Part shown: positions 1 through 7,804 of the stretch, piece after piece
Layout: every line of letters begins with the position of its first letter
How positions within the stretch are numbered: the first letter of the stretch is position 1
Virus record (IMG/VR): IMGVR_UViG_3300042341_000193
Location: 43,054-107,053 of that record
Source: a virus
Direction: 5' to 3' (one strand)
DNA: 64,000 nt
Notes under the pieces: model-generated
The model's input: only the letters and a program-made list of their open reading frames with translations
Told to the model about the DNA's origin: nothing
Databases searched by the model: none
Translations under genes and position numbers: made by a program

Positions 1-317
1 CAGAGAAATTCAACGCTGTCACTGCAATGGATTTGTACTCGATCGCTTACTTGAGTAAGTGCATATTCTACGTGTTCTGGATTGATGTCAACGGAGTGTA
101 ATTCACCGCCGCTTTGATTAATGAATGCATCAAAAATTCTTGTGCTGAATCCTTCATCTTTAAAACTTACGTCTTCGCTTCCCCACTCTTTATGTGGAGG
201 ACGAGCGCATCCTGTTTCAATTATTAATGGTTCTTCACAAGTTTTTAAATGCTCTATCATTATTTGGAATGAGTCCTGGCGCTTGCCAGTTTTACGGATC
301 ATTTCTTCTAAGGTCAT
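1..317 (-). CDS. Class I SAM-dependent methyltransferase, N-terminal part (runs off left edge)
   Basis: Reading leftward from an ATG at 317, 105 codons stay open to the window edge, so the C-terminal part is missing. The fragment shows the Rossmann-type SAM site: a motif I-like stretch LIIETGCAR near residues 31-39 and an acidic ribose-binding strand HSVDINPEH about 35 residues later, followed by SDRVQIHCSDSVEFL, which fits the next strand. The substrate cannot be told. An AGGAT site lies 4 bases before the ATG, and a TGTAAATA late-promoter motif lies about 25 bases upstream. The downstream sugar operon makes a sugar or lipid methyltransferase possible, but this is inference. Confidence 0.7.
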   Translation of the reverse strand, partial: MTLEEMIRKTGKRQDSFQIMIEHLKTCEEPLIIETGCARPPHKEWGSEDVSFKDEGFSTRIFDAFINQSGGELHSVDINPEHVEYALTQVSDRVQIHCSDSVEFL

Positions 318-342
318 TTTTATCCTGTGTAAATGTTGTTGA

Positions 343-350
343 TATTTACA
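343..350 (-). promoter_or_regulatory. Late-promoter motif TGTAAATA
   Basis: TGTAAATA on the minus strand, 25 bases before the methyltransferase ATG at 317. It matches the TAAATA core of the T4 late promoter. Unlike many others in this window it leaves room for a leader with an AGGAT ribosome site. Confidence 0.5.
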
Positions 351-356
351 AACAAG

Positions 357-379
357 AAAGGAACCCTCAGGCTCCTTTT
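357..379 (-). terminator. Rho-independent terminator
   Basis: Imperfect hairpin: AAAGGA pairs with TCCTTT and an inner CC with GG around one mismatch and a CTCA loop, followed on the minus strand by a T-rich run. It lies between the nucleotidyltransferase-like gene (stop at 396) and the methyltransferase start, so it would end the upstream transcript. T runs on both sides mean it could work in both directions. Confidence 0.55.
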
Positions 380-395
380 GATTCTTTATAAAAGT

Positions 396-1088
396 TTACT
401 TATTGATGCTTAAATTTTTATCAAATGTCTGATCTATATAAGATACTAGCTTTTCTAATGATTTACTGTTACGTAAGCTCTTATATACTAAATTTTCTAT
501 CCCGTATTCTCCGGTCTGTTTTAGACCTATTTTGCGGTATTTTCGTAATAATTTTAGAACTTTTTGAGCCATTTCGAAGTCGTTTTGATTCAAAACATAC
601 CTGATTAAATTATCCCAGTACTCGTACTGCTTTTCGATGCTTTTACGGTCTATTTTGCCACTATAGTTCTTTGGCTCGCGTATCCAGCTATTAGTTTTAA
701 GACTCCACGCTGAACTTACAGTCGGACGAGTTTGATCTTCTGTTCCGGGCTCTACAGGAATACCTCTGATATTGATTTGAAATTTTTCTTTAAACAGTAA
801 TCGTTTAGTGTCCAACAATTCTTCCACTTCTTGATCACACTGTATTTTACCATAGTCTATAATTAGATGCAGATCAAGATCGCTTTGCTCGGTATAGTGA
901 TAAGTGACTTGACCTCCGGTTATTTGTACATCGATAACAGGAACATCGATATCTATAAATTCTCTAAATTTTTCTGCAATCTGTAACAGCTTAACTTTAA
1001 CTTCGGGGCGCAGTTGTATACCATCCCATAGTTTGGGATTTAATCGATCATGTTCCTCGTAGCCCTTGGTAAATTCAATCATTCGCAT
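396..1088 (-). CDS. Nucleotidyltransferase-fold protein of unknown target
   Basis: 230 residues. Around residues 57-77 it carries GGQVTYHYTEQSDLDLHLII, which resembles the G-x(n)-SDxDxH active-site strand of minimal nucleotidyltransferases. The two acidic residues in SDLDLH would bind metal. The rest is helical and charged with no other known domain. The start could be Met1 or Met3. A late-promoter motif AATAAATA ends 7 bases before the first ATG and there is no Shine-Dalgarno sequence. It is divergent from the yqgE-like gene. The substrate (protein, RNA or nucleotide) is unknown. Confidence 0.55.
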   Translation of the reverse strand: MRMIEFTKGYEEHDRLNPKLWDGIQLRPEVKVKLLQIAEKFREFIDIDVPVIDVQITGGQVTYHYTEQSDLDLHLIIDYGKIQCDQEVEELLDTKRLLFKEKFQINIRGIPVEPGTEDQTRPTVSSAWSLKTNSWIREPKNYSGKIDRKSIEKQYEYWDNLIRYVLNQNDFEMAQKVLKLLRKYRKIGLKQTGEYGIENLVYKSLRNSKSLEKLVSYIDQTFDKNLSINK

Positions 1089-1095
1089 AGAATAT

Positions 1096-1112
1096 TATTT
1101 ATTGATTAAATA
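1096..1112. promoter_or_regulatory. Back-to-back late promoters between divergent genes
   Basis: In the 29-base gap between two divergent ATGs, the minus strand reads AATAAATA (1103-1096), 7 bases from the ATG at 1088. The plus strand reads ATTAAATA (1105-1112), 5 bases from the ATG at 1118. Neither side has room for a ribosome-binding leader. Confidence 0.55.
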
Positions 1113-1117
1113 TTATT

Positions 1118-1678
1118 ATGATTGAACAAAATTATAGAGGTTATCTTTTAGCAGCTCATCCTAGACGACAGGAACCGATTCTTCGTAAAGGAGTATTGCT
1201 AATATTAGATCATGATGCAACCGGGGCTATAGGACTCCAGATCAATAAACCATTTACAAATGATATCACGTTTCAAACTGTAATGCAGAATGTAGGCTTA
1301 CATACAGATCAAGACCAGCCTTTATACAACGGCGGTCAAGAGTCAACTAATAGAATACATGTAATACATAGTCTAGACTGGTATACATCTAACACTACTA
1401 AAGTTACAAATCGAATTGGAGTAAGTCATGATGTTTCAGTTCTTGCCGCAATAAGCAAGGGAGAAGGTCCTGAACATTTCAGAGTAGTTGCAGGATTTAC
1501 ACGTTGGTTGCCCGGACACATTGAAGGGGAAGTTGCAGGAAAAGAACCTTGGCATTCATGGAGTTCATGGAGTTATGCTCCTGCTGAAGTCGAAACTGTA
1601 TTTGGATCAGATGATATTGACCAGTGGCACAAAGTTATAGCTGAATCAGGTCGTTTACAAATTGCAAATTGGTTTTAA
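1118..1678 (+). CDS. yqgE: YqgE/AlgH (UPF0301) family protein
   Basis: 186 residues, the usual length of bacterial YqgE/AlgH. The family pattern is clear: an N-terminal GYLLAAHPRRQEPIL (bacterial FLIAMPALQDPIF), then LILDHDATGAIGLQINKP (bacterial CEHNTNGAMGIIVNKP), a GG near residue 72, and a late AGFTRWLPGHIEGEV (bacterial GYASWEKGQLEQE). The molecular role of this family is poorly known; AlgH affects alginate regulation in Pseudomonas. It is unusual in a phage replication region. It is one of few plus-strand genes, and its stop overlaps the helicase stop by 4 bases, tail to tail. A TAAATA motif ends 5 bases before the ATG. Confidence 0.85.
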   Translation: MIEQNYRGYLLAAHPRRQEPILRKGVLLILDHDATGAIGLQINKPFTNDITFQTVMQNVGLHTDQDQPLYNGGQESTNRIHVIHSLDWYTSNTTKVTNRIGVSHDVSVLAAISKGEGPEHFRVVAGFTRWLPGHIEGEVAGKEPWHSWSSWSYAPAEVETVFGSDDIDQWHKVIAESGRLQIANWF

Positions 1679-3147
1679 TCTTTTTCAGGATTTAAATTAG
1701 CCAACATACTTCTAATGTCGGCAACACCCTTGGCGTGTTTATTTTTACTAACAGCTACACCTTTTGTAGGATCAATTGGAATAATTTCTCCAGTTTCGGG
1801 ATCAGTAGTAGTTGACACTGTGCTGGTCCTTTTTAGGCCTGCATAGACACTACTTCCGCCACCCTGTTGCCGTTGCTGACTGAAACTGCCTTCTTGCTCA
1901 TCTTCACCTAGGTCGCTAATACGCAATGTATCTACATTAAACTCTAGATCAACTTTTTGCCCAACACCACTAGAACTACGTGTCTTCATAAACTGTATTT
2001 GATACCGCCCACGTTCTTTCATAGCACGTGACGTAAAGATACCGATAACATTATCCGCCGTCATAATCTTACTCAATCCGCCCGAGATGTGGCTGTGATC
2101 AAACTCAATTTCTTCAACAGCACTACGGTTTAACTGTGACGCTGTGACTGTGATACATTGTGTTTCCATAGCCAAGTTACGAATTTCTTCCGACACATAC
2201 TTGTCCTTAACGAACAGGTCACTTGGGCTAACTTTAACACTCAACGGCATCATCAAGTCCAAATAGTCAATTAGAATAACGTCGGGCTTGCAACCTTTCT
2301 TGACCTGATACTCTTTCAAGTAGGCACGGATATCGTTACAGTTCTTGCCCGATGGCATATACTTAACCTGTAAGTTACCACTCTTCTTGCCCAACATCTT
2401 GACCTTGAGTTCAACGTCGTCGATGTTCTTAAAGATCTCTCGAGTTGTAATACCTGTCATCATACTATCGAGTCGCATACCTACGAGGCCTTCGGCTAAT
2501 TCAAATGTAAGATATAAGACATTAAGTCCAGCTAGTGCCCAGTTCACTCCTAAGTTGGCTAAGAACAAACTCTTGCCGCCACCTGATCCAGCACAGAAGA
2601 TATTCAGTTCACCTCGGTTAAATCCGCCGTATAATTTCTTATCAATGCTGGGCCATCCTGTGCTGATCTGCCCATTGCCATCTTTAAGTTTAGTCAGACG
2701 TGCTCTGGGATCTTCAAAGTAATCTGTACCCATATCTTTGTTTAGAGATATCTGTATAGCATCCTTAATTAGTTTTTCAACTGGACCGTAGTCTCCGGAC
2801 TCTAACAAATCACTAGACTCGATAATTGCCCTTTCTAGTCCTTTGTGTCTGCTAAAGTTTTCAAACTCATTCATTAACCATTCATAGTTTTCTCTGGGCA
2901 ATGCAACTGGGTTATACTGACTTCTTGTAGATGCGTTGACGATATTGGCCTCGGGCATTACCTTGTATTCATCTACATATTTTGTAATGAACTCTGCACT
3001 TTCTTGCAGTCGCTGATCAAAGTTTTTGGGATCAAAAATATTTTGACAACGTACAAACGTCTCAGCATCGCTTAGAAACATTTCCAAGTACAGCTTTTGC
3101 ACTTCAAAGTCATAATTGGGTTTTTGTGGTTTTTCTTTTTTATTCAT
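1675..3147 (-). CDS. 41: Replicative DNA helicase (T4 gp41, DnaB-type)
   Basis: 490 residues against 475 for T4 gp41. A hexameric 5'-3' helicase that unwinds the fork and pairs with the gp61 primase. The RecA-like C-terminal half has a Walker A loop AGSGGGKSLF near residues 186-195, a catalytic TFELAEG strand near 214, and Walker B ILIDYLDLM near 291-299. QIQFMKTRSSSGVG near the end is the usual arginine and linker region of DnaB proteins. The N-terminal 150 residues are helical. The C-terminal tail is rich in Gln and Gly, a likely flexible end. Its start overlaps the primase stop by 8 bases, so the two are translated together. Confidence 0.93.
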   Translation of the reverse strand: MNKKEKPQKPNYDFEVQKLYLEMFLSDAETFVRCQNIFDPKNFDQRLQESAEFITKYVDEYKVMPEANIVNASTRSQYNPVALPRENYEWLMNEFENFSRHKGLERAIIESSDLLESGDYGPVEKLIKDAIQISLNKDMGTDYFEDPRARLTKLKDGNGQISTGWPSIDKKLYGGFNRGELNIFCAGSGGGKSLFLANLGVNWALAGLNVLYLTFELAEGLVGMRLDSMMTGITTREIFKNIDDVELKVKMLGKKSGNLQVKYMPSGKNCNDIRAYLKEYQVKKGCKPDVILIDYLDLMMPLSVKVSPSDLFVKDKYVSEEIRNLAMETQCITVTASQLNRSAVEEIEFDHSHISGGLSKIMTADNVIGIFTSRAMKERGRYQIQFMKTRSSSGVGQKVDLEFNVDTLRISDLGEDEQEGSFSQQRQQGGGSSVYAGLKRTSTVSTTTDPETGEIIPIDPTKGVAVSKNKHAKGVADIRSMLANLNPEKD

Positions 3148-4144
3148 CTCTTAACGCTTCTAGTTTCTTCTTCATTAGATTTATTTTTATCTCGCCCGCA
3201 ACCTTGTAGTGCAAGATTGTGGCTAACACATACAGTCGTCCATATTTCTTTACAGCATCTGCTACATCTTTGACGTCATCGCCCCACGGAGGCAAACTAG
3301 CACTCCAGCCATTGGTTATTGCTGATTTGAGCATCTTGGCACCGGGGCGATCTCTGTCTGGTACTACTATAATTTCTTTTCCTAATCCAGTCAATCTTGC
3401 AATCTGGGCATCGTTAGGCTCGTTCGTCATAATGGCTACGCCATCTATAGCTATAGCATCAAATTGTCCTTCTACGACTATGACGCATTGACGATTCCAC
3501 CCTTGACGATCCAAATTAAAAACATATCCACTTTGACTATCTGTCAAGTACTTAGGGTTGCCGGGATTGATTTTTCTGCCAGTGTATCCTATTACCTTTC
3601 CATCTTGATAAAACGGTATTAGTACTCTATCTACATAGCCCGATGCAGGACTCCACATCCAATTGTACCAATCGAGCTCCATACCCCTACTTAAAATGTA
3701 TTCTACTATCTTGCCAATGTCTTCTGCTACATCGGGCAAGTACCCGGTATTAATCCATTCCATTACAGACATTGTGCCATCGGGCAAGGGTTTTTCTAAT
3801 AATACTAAATTTAGTGCTTTCTTAAGAACGGGCTGGTCATCTTTGATCTTGAGTGCCGCAAGATTAAGTTTACCTATGTCTATCTCATTCATGCCTATCC
3901 ATTGAAATAGGCTTTTGGTATTCTTGCTTAGAATTTTACCAGGAGTCCATCCTGCGGCAAATCCACAATTGAAACAATGATATACAAACCCGTCATTCTC
4001 TACTCTAATACCGCCACGCAGTTTTTCATCTTGACGTTCTCCTCTGTGATGACAGCAGGGAGCATTAAAACTGGTCCATCCACCGGATGTAAGTTTCCTC
4101 TTAGAAGGCAGTAATGTCAGTAATGCAGATTGTATATCGTTCAC
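3140..4144 (-). CDS. 61: DNA primase (T4 gp61)
   Basis: 334 residues (T4 gp61 is 342). It makes RNA primers for the lagging strand. The N-terminal zinc-binding part shows CCHHRGE near residues 30-36 and HCFNCGF near 56-62, a CHC2/C4-type ligand set. The middle and C-terminal part is a TOPRIM fold, with VIVVEGQFDAIAIDG near 216-230 carrying the catalytic Glu and VVPDRDRPG near 255 carrying the metal-binding Asp pair. It lies just upstream of the helicase with an 8-base overlap. Confidence 0.9.
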   Translation of the reverse strand: MNDIQSALLTLLPSKRKLTSGGWTSFNAPCCHHRGERQDEKLRGGIRVENDGFVYHCFNCGFAAGWTPGKILSKNTKSLFQWIGMNEIDIGKLNLAALKIKDDQPVLKKALNLVLLEKPLPDGTMSVMEWINTGYLPDVAEDIGKIVEYILSRGMELDWYNWMWSPASGYVDRVLIPFYQDGKVIGYTGRKINPGNPKYLTDSQSGYVFNLDRQGWNRQCVIVVEGQFDAIAIDGVAIMTNEPNDAQIARLTGLGKEIIVVPDRDRPGAKMLKSAITNGWSASLPPWGDDVKDVADAVKKYGRLYVLATILHYKVAGEIKINLMKKKLEALRDE

Positions 4145-4153
4145 ATATACAGT

Positions 4154-4990
4154 TTAGCTTCTGTAAAGTGCTTTGTCAAACGATCCGAAGAAACTAGGAT
4201 TATCATTATTAGATTCTGCAGGTGCAGTTCCAGGAACATGTAGAATTCTAATATAGGTATAGACACCATTAAAGTTAATCGAATCTATTCCGGTAAATCC
4301 AGTATAAGTCTTGGTAACGATGTTAGAATAATTTCCACTTGATCCCGGAGTGTTGTCCAGGGTTCCTTGAATGTATACGGTCCCCTTATATCCGGTCATG
4401 TACATGGCTAATGTGTGCAATGCGCTATTACCATTGTATTCTGGGTTAGCATAGATGTTTCCACTCTTATGCTCATACTTCTGTATATCGTCGTTGTATG
4501 TAATATTAAACGTGTTTATAGTGGTGCTGTCTTTGAGAACAGGAAATACTTCAGAACTTAGATGCAGGGTTCCTGCCATTCCGTAGTAAGTATTAGAATA
4601 AGTTGGGAGATAGGCTCCATCAGATTCTCTAAGTTTAATTGTATATTGATAACTGGTTCTATCTAAATCTAATGTATCACTCTCATTAAGAGTTAGTATA
4701 GCTAATCCCTTGGTTGAAGTAGTTGCTACATCTAGTACTTCGATTTGTTTTTCAACTATTAATCTCTGATTGATAGCATCAAACATACTGAATACAAATG
4801 TTTGCGTGTTGTAGATTCTAACATTTTTTTGGTCGCTATTTTTAAACTGAATTCTAACTTGATTTTTGATACCTTTTTGTATCTTTAGGTCTCGCTGGTA
4901 CATAACCTGGTTTACTCCTCTTACAGTAGCGTCCAAATCTAATGTTACATCGAGTTTGTAATTATATAAATAGACTGGTAAATTTTGCAT
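4154..4990 (-). CDS. Probable virion structural protein, beta-rich
   Basis: 278 residues with no enzyme motif. The sequence is beta-strand rich, with many Thr, Asn and Tyr. It begins with a stretch like the N-terminal Ig-like domain of phage baseplate proteins (MYQRDLKIQKGIKNQVRIQF: the RG/KG...-x-R/VxF pattern near residues 30-50), and the later TVYIQGTLDN fits a carbohydrate-binding-like sandwich. A baseplate or fibre part is the best guess. The AATAAATA late motif ends 4 bases before its ATG, so it is likely a late gene, although it sits next to replication genes. Confidence 0.45.
   Translation of the reverse strand: MQNLPVYLYNYKLDVTLDLDATVRGVNQVMYQRDLKIQKGIKNQVRIQFKNSDQKNVRIYNTQTFVFSMFDAINQRLIVEKQIEVLDVATTSTKGLAILTLNESDTLDLDRTSYQYTIKLRESDGAYLPTYSNTYYGMAGTLHLSSEVFPVLKDSTTINTFNITYNDDIQKYEHKSGNIYANPEYNGNSALHTLAMYMTGYKGTVYIQGTLDNTPGSSGNYSNIVTKTYTGFTGIDSINFNGVYTYIRILHVPGTAPAESNNDNPSFFGSFDKALYRS
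4965..4972 (+). promoter_or_regulatory. Canonical T4-type late promoter TATAAATA
   Basis: Exact TATAAATA on the plus strand, 38 bases before the ATG at 5011. It lies inside the start of the opposite-strand gene. It is the only exact copy of the T4 consensus noted in this window. Confidence 0.55.
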
Positions 4991-4994
4991 AAAG

Positions 4995-5002
4995 TATTTA
5001 TT
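4995..5002 (-). promoter_or_regulatory. Late-promoter motif AATAAATA
   Basis: Minus-strand AATAAATA ending 4 bases before the ATG at 4990. Transcription starting the usual 5-8 bases downstream would begin on or within the start codon. Confidence 0.5.
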
Positions 5003-5010
5003 TTAAACTA

Positions 5011-5379
5011 ATGAGAGACCAGTTCCAAGAAAACTTTCCGTTCATAACCTGCTTAAAATCCAATGATAAGGAATATGTAGGTATTGTTATTAACTTTGAT
5101 GATTATGTTGCTAGCATCTACGATCTATCTATGATCGTAGGAGTCGAGGAACGACAGATTTTCCTAGAAATGGGTGAAGTCTGGTGGTGGGAAAGTAACA
5201 GAAAAATACCCATAAACATTTTTCTTAAAAAAGAAATGCATGTATTCCGACCCTTTATAAAAACTTTTAATGTAAAAGACATAGAGTTAGTATTTGGTCC
5301 TAGTGTTAATCTAAGCGAAATTGCTGAAAAGAGAGTAAAACGTAAATCTATTCAGCTAATAAGGAATGCGAGGAAGTAA
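5011..5379 (+). CDS. Unrecognised 122-residue protein
   Basis: Not recognised. The protein is soluble, with strands near residues 20-50 (EYVGIVINFDDYVASIYD) and a Trp-rich patch EVWWWESNRKIPINIFL near 56-72, then a basic C-terminus with ERRVK-like charge. It is transcribed opposite to its neighbours and overlaps the C-terminal end of the DnaE-like gene by 32 bases. No Shine-Dalgarno sequence is seen; the TATAAATA promoter lies 38 bases upstream. Confidence 0.55.
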   Translation: MRDQFQENFPFITCLKSNDKEYVGIVINFDDYVASIYDLSMIVGVEERQIFLEMGEVWWWESNRKIPINIFLKKEMHVFRPFIKTFNVKDIELVFGPSVNLSEIAEKRVKRKSIQLIRNARK

Positions 5380-5938
5380 GACCTTCGCAAATTAAGTTCA
5401 TTTGAACTACAATAGCTGCCGCATATGCTATAGCGTGAGCTTTTTTAAAATAATACTCATTACCCGCAGGCTTTTGCCAAATTTCTGCGTTTACAGTATT
5501 CCAGTCTTGTCCAATTAGATAGCGTTTTGCCGGTCTAATCATAGCTAATACCGCAGCCAATTGACTTATGCTATTTGGCAACATCTGTCTTAGAATTGAT
5601 CCGTGACCGTTCACATGGAACAACATATTAGTGAAATCGTCCTGTTGTAAAAGATCCCATAGTGGTTCTTGATTTAATAATTTTAAGAGATGTTCTTCAT
5701 CTCGTACATCTTTGTAAATTCCAACATTTAATAGGTCAATCTTAAAATACCCGCGGTTTTCAGCTTCTTTATAGTCAAAGCTAGCAGTATCAGTTATGGA
5801 ATTGTACGGGATAGAATGACAATATACGCCAGTATTGTGCTTTTTAAAAGTTCCATTATCTTTAATAGCCGCTGGTACATGCTCGATAATTTTGAGAATT
5901 TTTGTTCTATCAGCAAAGTCGATATCAATATCCGGCAT
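5348..5938 (-). CDS. Miniature DnaE (DNA polymerase III alpha)-like protein
   Basis: 196 residues against about 1,160 in bacterial DnaE. Yet it keeps, in order, the main polymerase-core motifs. PDIDIDF at residues 2-8 matches PDFDVDF, which holds two catalytic Asp. KKHNTGVYCHSIPY at 32-45 matches the KHAGGVVIAP region. RGYFKIDLLNVG near 62-73 matches GLVKFDFLGL, which holds the third Asp (here Asp68). LAAVLAMIRPA near 127-137 matches the fingers ALFRPGP. FKKAHAIAYA at 164-173 matches FNKSHSAAYA. PHP, thumb and C-terminal domains are absent. The start overlaps the heptose kinase stop by 14 bases. Activity is unproven; it could be a polymerase remnant with another role. Confidence 0.65.
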   Translation of the reverse strand: MPDIDIDFADRTKILKIIEHVPAAIKDNGTFKKHNTGVYCHSIPYNSITDTASFDYKEAENRGYFKIDLLNVGIYKDVRDEEHLLKLLNQEPLWDLLQQDDFTNMLFHVNGHGSILRQMLPNSISQLAAVLAMIRPAKRYLIGQDWNTVNAEIWQKPAGNEYYFKKAHAIAYAAAIVVQMNLICEGLTSSHSLLAE

Positions 5939-6692
5939 TTCTAATCTCGTCGTATGATGGTGCGTAATTTCCTAAATGTTGTACAGTTAATCCTGCGGCA
6001 ACGTTAGCAAACATTATAGCTTTCTTTATATCATTTGTATATAGGTATTGAGTGGTTAGTGCCGCCAAAAAAGTATCACCACATCCACAAACATCACTTA
6101 CTTCTACTTGTTTACTTGGATGCACTTCGTCCCATAGTCTAGCACCTTTGCTACCTAATGTAACAATTAACCCAGCACACTCGCTTGTTAATCTGCTATA
6201 CTCTAGTTCATTAATCTTAACCCATGCACCTTGAAAACGTTCTAAGTCAGTCTTTTTAGTGTCTATGAACACTGGTATGCTCAAAGCAACGAGTTCTTCG
6301 ATTAATTCGTAGCTAACTGTACCTTTGTTGTAGTCACTGATCACAACTGCGTCGTAAATCGCAGGAATAGCCGAAGCAAATTCAATAGGATTAGATTTAA
6401 CATCATTGTCAATTCTTACAATGTGTTGTTTACTTTTGGAATCGATTAATCTGGTCTTAACACTTGTTTCTCCGCATAGGTATGTAACTTCACAGCCCAG
6501 TGCTTCAAGATTGAGTTTGACATTACGAGCCATGCCTGCTCTTTCTTCCTTAGAGCTATATTTGAATACAGGAACAGGTGCCTCGGGACTTATTCTGTCA
6601 ACAGTTCCAAACTGATAAACATCTAAGCAATCATCCCCGATTAATAATATTCTGAATGGTGTTGGTAGTTGAGTATTCGCCGACTCTGTCAT
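5925..6692 (-). CDS. hldA: D-glycero-beta-D-manno-heptose-7-phosphate kinase-like (PfkB family)
   Basis: 255 residues; the kinase half of bacterial HldE is about 318. It would phosphorylate heptose-7-P at C1 in ADP-heptose synthesis for LPS core. The N-terminus has LLIGDDCLDVYQFGTVDRISPEAPVPV-type sequence near residues 16-41, the HldE signature. EERAGMARNVKLNL follows, the place of the family's ERPGGAANVAMN. VCGCGDTFLAAL near 201-212 is the ribokinase GAGD anion-hole motif with the catalytic Asp (here GCGD). Its start lies 62 bases inside the nucleotidylyltransferase gene. No closer start fits, because LLIGD comes right after residue 15. Confidence 0.82.
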   Translation of the reverse strand: MTESANTQLPTPFRILLIGDDCLDVYQFGTVDRISPEAPVPVFKYSSKEERAGMARNVKLNLEALGCEVTYLCGETSVKTRLIDSKSKQHIVRIDNDVKSNPIEFASAIPAIYDAVVISDYNKGTVSYELIEELVALSIPVFIDTKKTDLERFQGAWVKINELEYSRLTSECAGLIVTLGSKGARLWDEVHPSKQVEVSDVCGCGDTFLAALTTQYLYTNDIKKAIMFANVAAGLTVQHLGNYAPSYDEIRNAGY

Positions 6693-7035
6693 AATAGATC
6701 ACTTCTTTACAATATTCTTCTGCTGTGCTAGGTCTATCTTTTTTCCAGTCGCTGCCTTTTACATACACGTCTGGTTTCCAGCTTTTCATTATTTCTATAA
6801 GTTGTTCTTTGCTGTCAAAAAACAATACACTGTCAACTGCTTTTAAATTTTCTAAATGAAATTTACGATCTTCTTGGTTGTTAATAGGACGATCATCACC
6901 TTTTAACTCTTGCACTCTACGATCAGTATCAATCACAACCAGTACCGCATCTCCTTTGCTTTTAGCAAAGTTGAGCATTTCAATATGACCTCGATGCAGA
7001 ATATCAAATGTTCCGTTAACCATTACTCGGGTCAT
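6631..7035 (-). CDS. Heptose-1-phosphate nucleotidylyltransferase-like (HldE C-domain/TagD family)
   Basis: 134 residues, a single cytidylyltransferase-like domain. GTFDILHRGHIEML at 8-21 holds the nucleotide-binding HxGH motif, and YVKGSDW near 91-97 fits the second conserved strand. The C-terminal YSTTNTIQNI matches the STT motif of this family. In bacteria the domain is often fused behind the heptose kinase; here the order is split and reversed, with the transferase first. Adjacent hldA and hldD make ADP-heptose the likely product; glycerol-3-P cytidylyltransferase is the main alternative. Confidence 0.78.
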   Translation of the reverse strand: MTRVMVNGTFDILHRGHIEMLNFAKSKGDAVLVVIDTDRRVQELKGDDRPINNQEDRKFHLENLKAVDSVLFFDSKEQLIEIMKSWKPDVYVKGSDWKKDRPSTAEEYCKEVIYYDRVGEYSTTNTIQNIINRG

Positions 7036-7804
7036 AATACTTTCTTAGGTTAGTTACATCAGCACATGTGTATGTTTGATAATGTGCTTTAACATTATCA
7101 GGCATAGGAATATATTCAACTCTACATTTCATTCCTTCTGCAATTGTTCGAGCAACGTTATCAAACGATGTAGCGCGACCTGTACCGGCATTCCAAATAC
7201 CAGATTCAGTTACGTTAAAAAACTTTTTATGAATACTAACTACTTCATGTACAGAAATAAAATCACGTTTGTAATTCTCAGAATTTTCAAATAGCTTGAT
7301 AACTCCGGTAGCTTCTGCCTGCTTGGTAAACTTATGATGAGGGCTAGACTGATCACCTTTATGATCTTCATGAGGTCCATACACGTTGAAATACCTAAAT
7401 CCCTGGACTGTTATGTTAGACCATTTTTCTCTAAATCCACTTACATATCTTTCAAAAAGATATTTGCTCCATGCATATGGACTTAGCAAATGAACAGGTG
7501 CATTTTCGTTAAATTCTTTTCCTAGTCCATATACGCTTGCAGAACTTGCATATTGCAAATTTACATTGTTTGCCTGACATTGATTGATAACAAGTCTACT
7601 AAAATCATAATTCTGATCTAGCATCTTGTCTACATCCATTTCAGTAGTAGACGAATTTGCTCCTAAATGTATGCACCAGTCTAAGCCTCTAAAATCTGGA
7701 AGTTCTTCTCCCCATTCAAAAAGAGACAGTTCGTGTTCGTCATTTAGTGCATTGACCATATTTTGACCAATAAAACCTTTATACCCTGTAATCAAAATTT
7801 TCAT
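7016..7804 (-). CDS. hldD: ADP-glyceromanno-heptose 6-epimerase-like (HldD)
   Basis: 262 residues (bacterial HldD is about 310). An extended short-chain dehydrogenase: the Rossmann loop ITGYKGFIG at 4-12 binds NAD(P), the catalytic YAWSK is near 125-129, and a conserved FRYFNVYGPHE follows. The HldD-specific GANSSTTE near 48-55 and the C-terminal YQTYTCADVTNLRKY, which matches YQAFTQADLTNLR, separate it from general sugar epimerases. It would turn ADP-D,D-heptose into the L,D form. It overlaps the upstream cupin by 4 bases and the downstream gene by 20. Confidence 0.85.
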   Translation of the reverse strand: MKILITGYKGFIGQNMVNALNDEHELSLFEWGEELPDFRGLDWCIHLGANSSTTEMDVDKMLDQNYDFSRLVINQCQANNVNLQYASSASVYGLGKEFNENAPVHLLSPYAWSKYLFERYVSGFREKWSNITVQGFRYFNVYGPHEDHKGDQSSPHHKFTKQAEATGVIKLFENSENYKRDFISVHEVVSIHKKFFNVTESGIWNAGTGRATSFDNVARTIAEGMKCRVEYIPMPDNVKAHYQTYTCADVTNLRKYYDPSNG

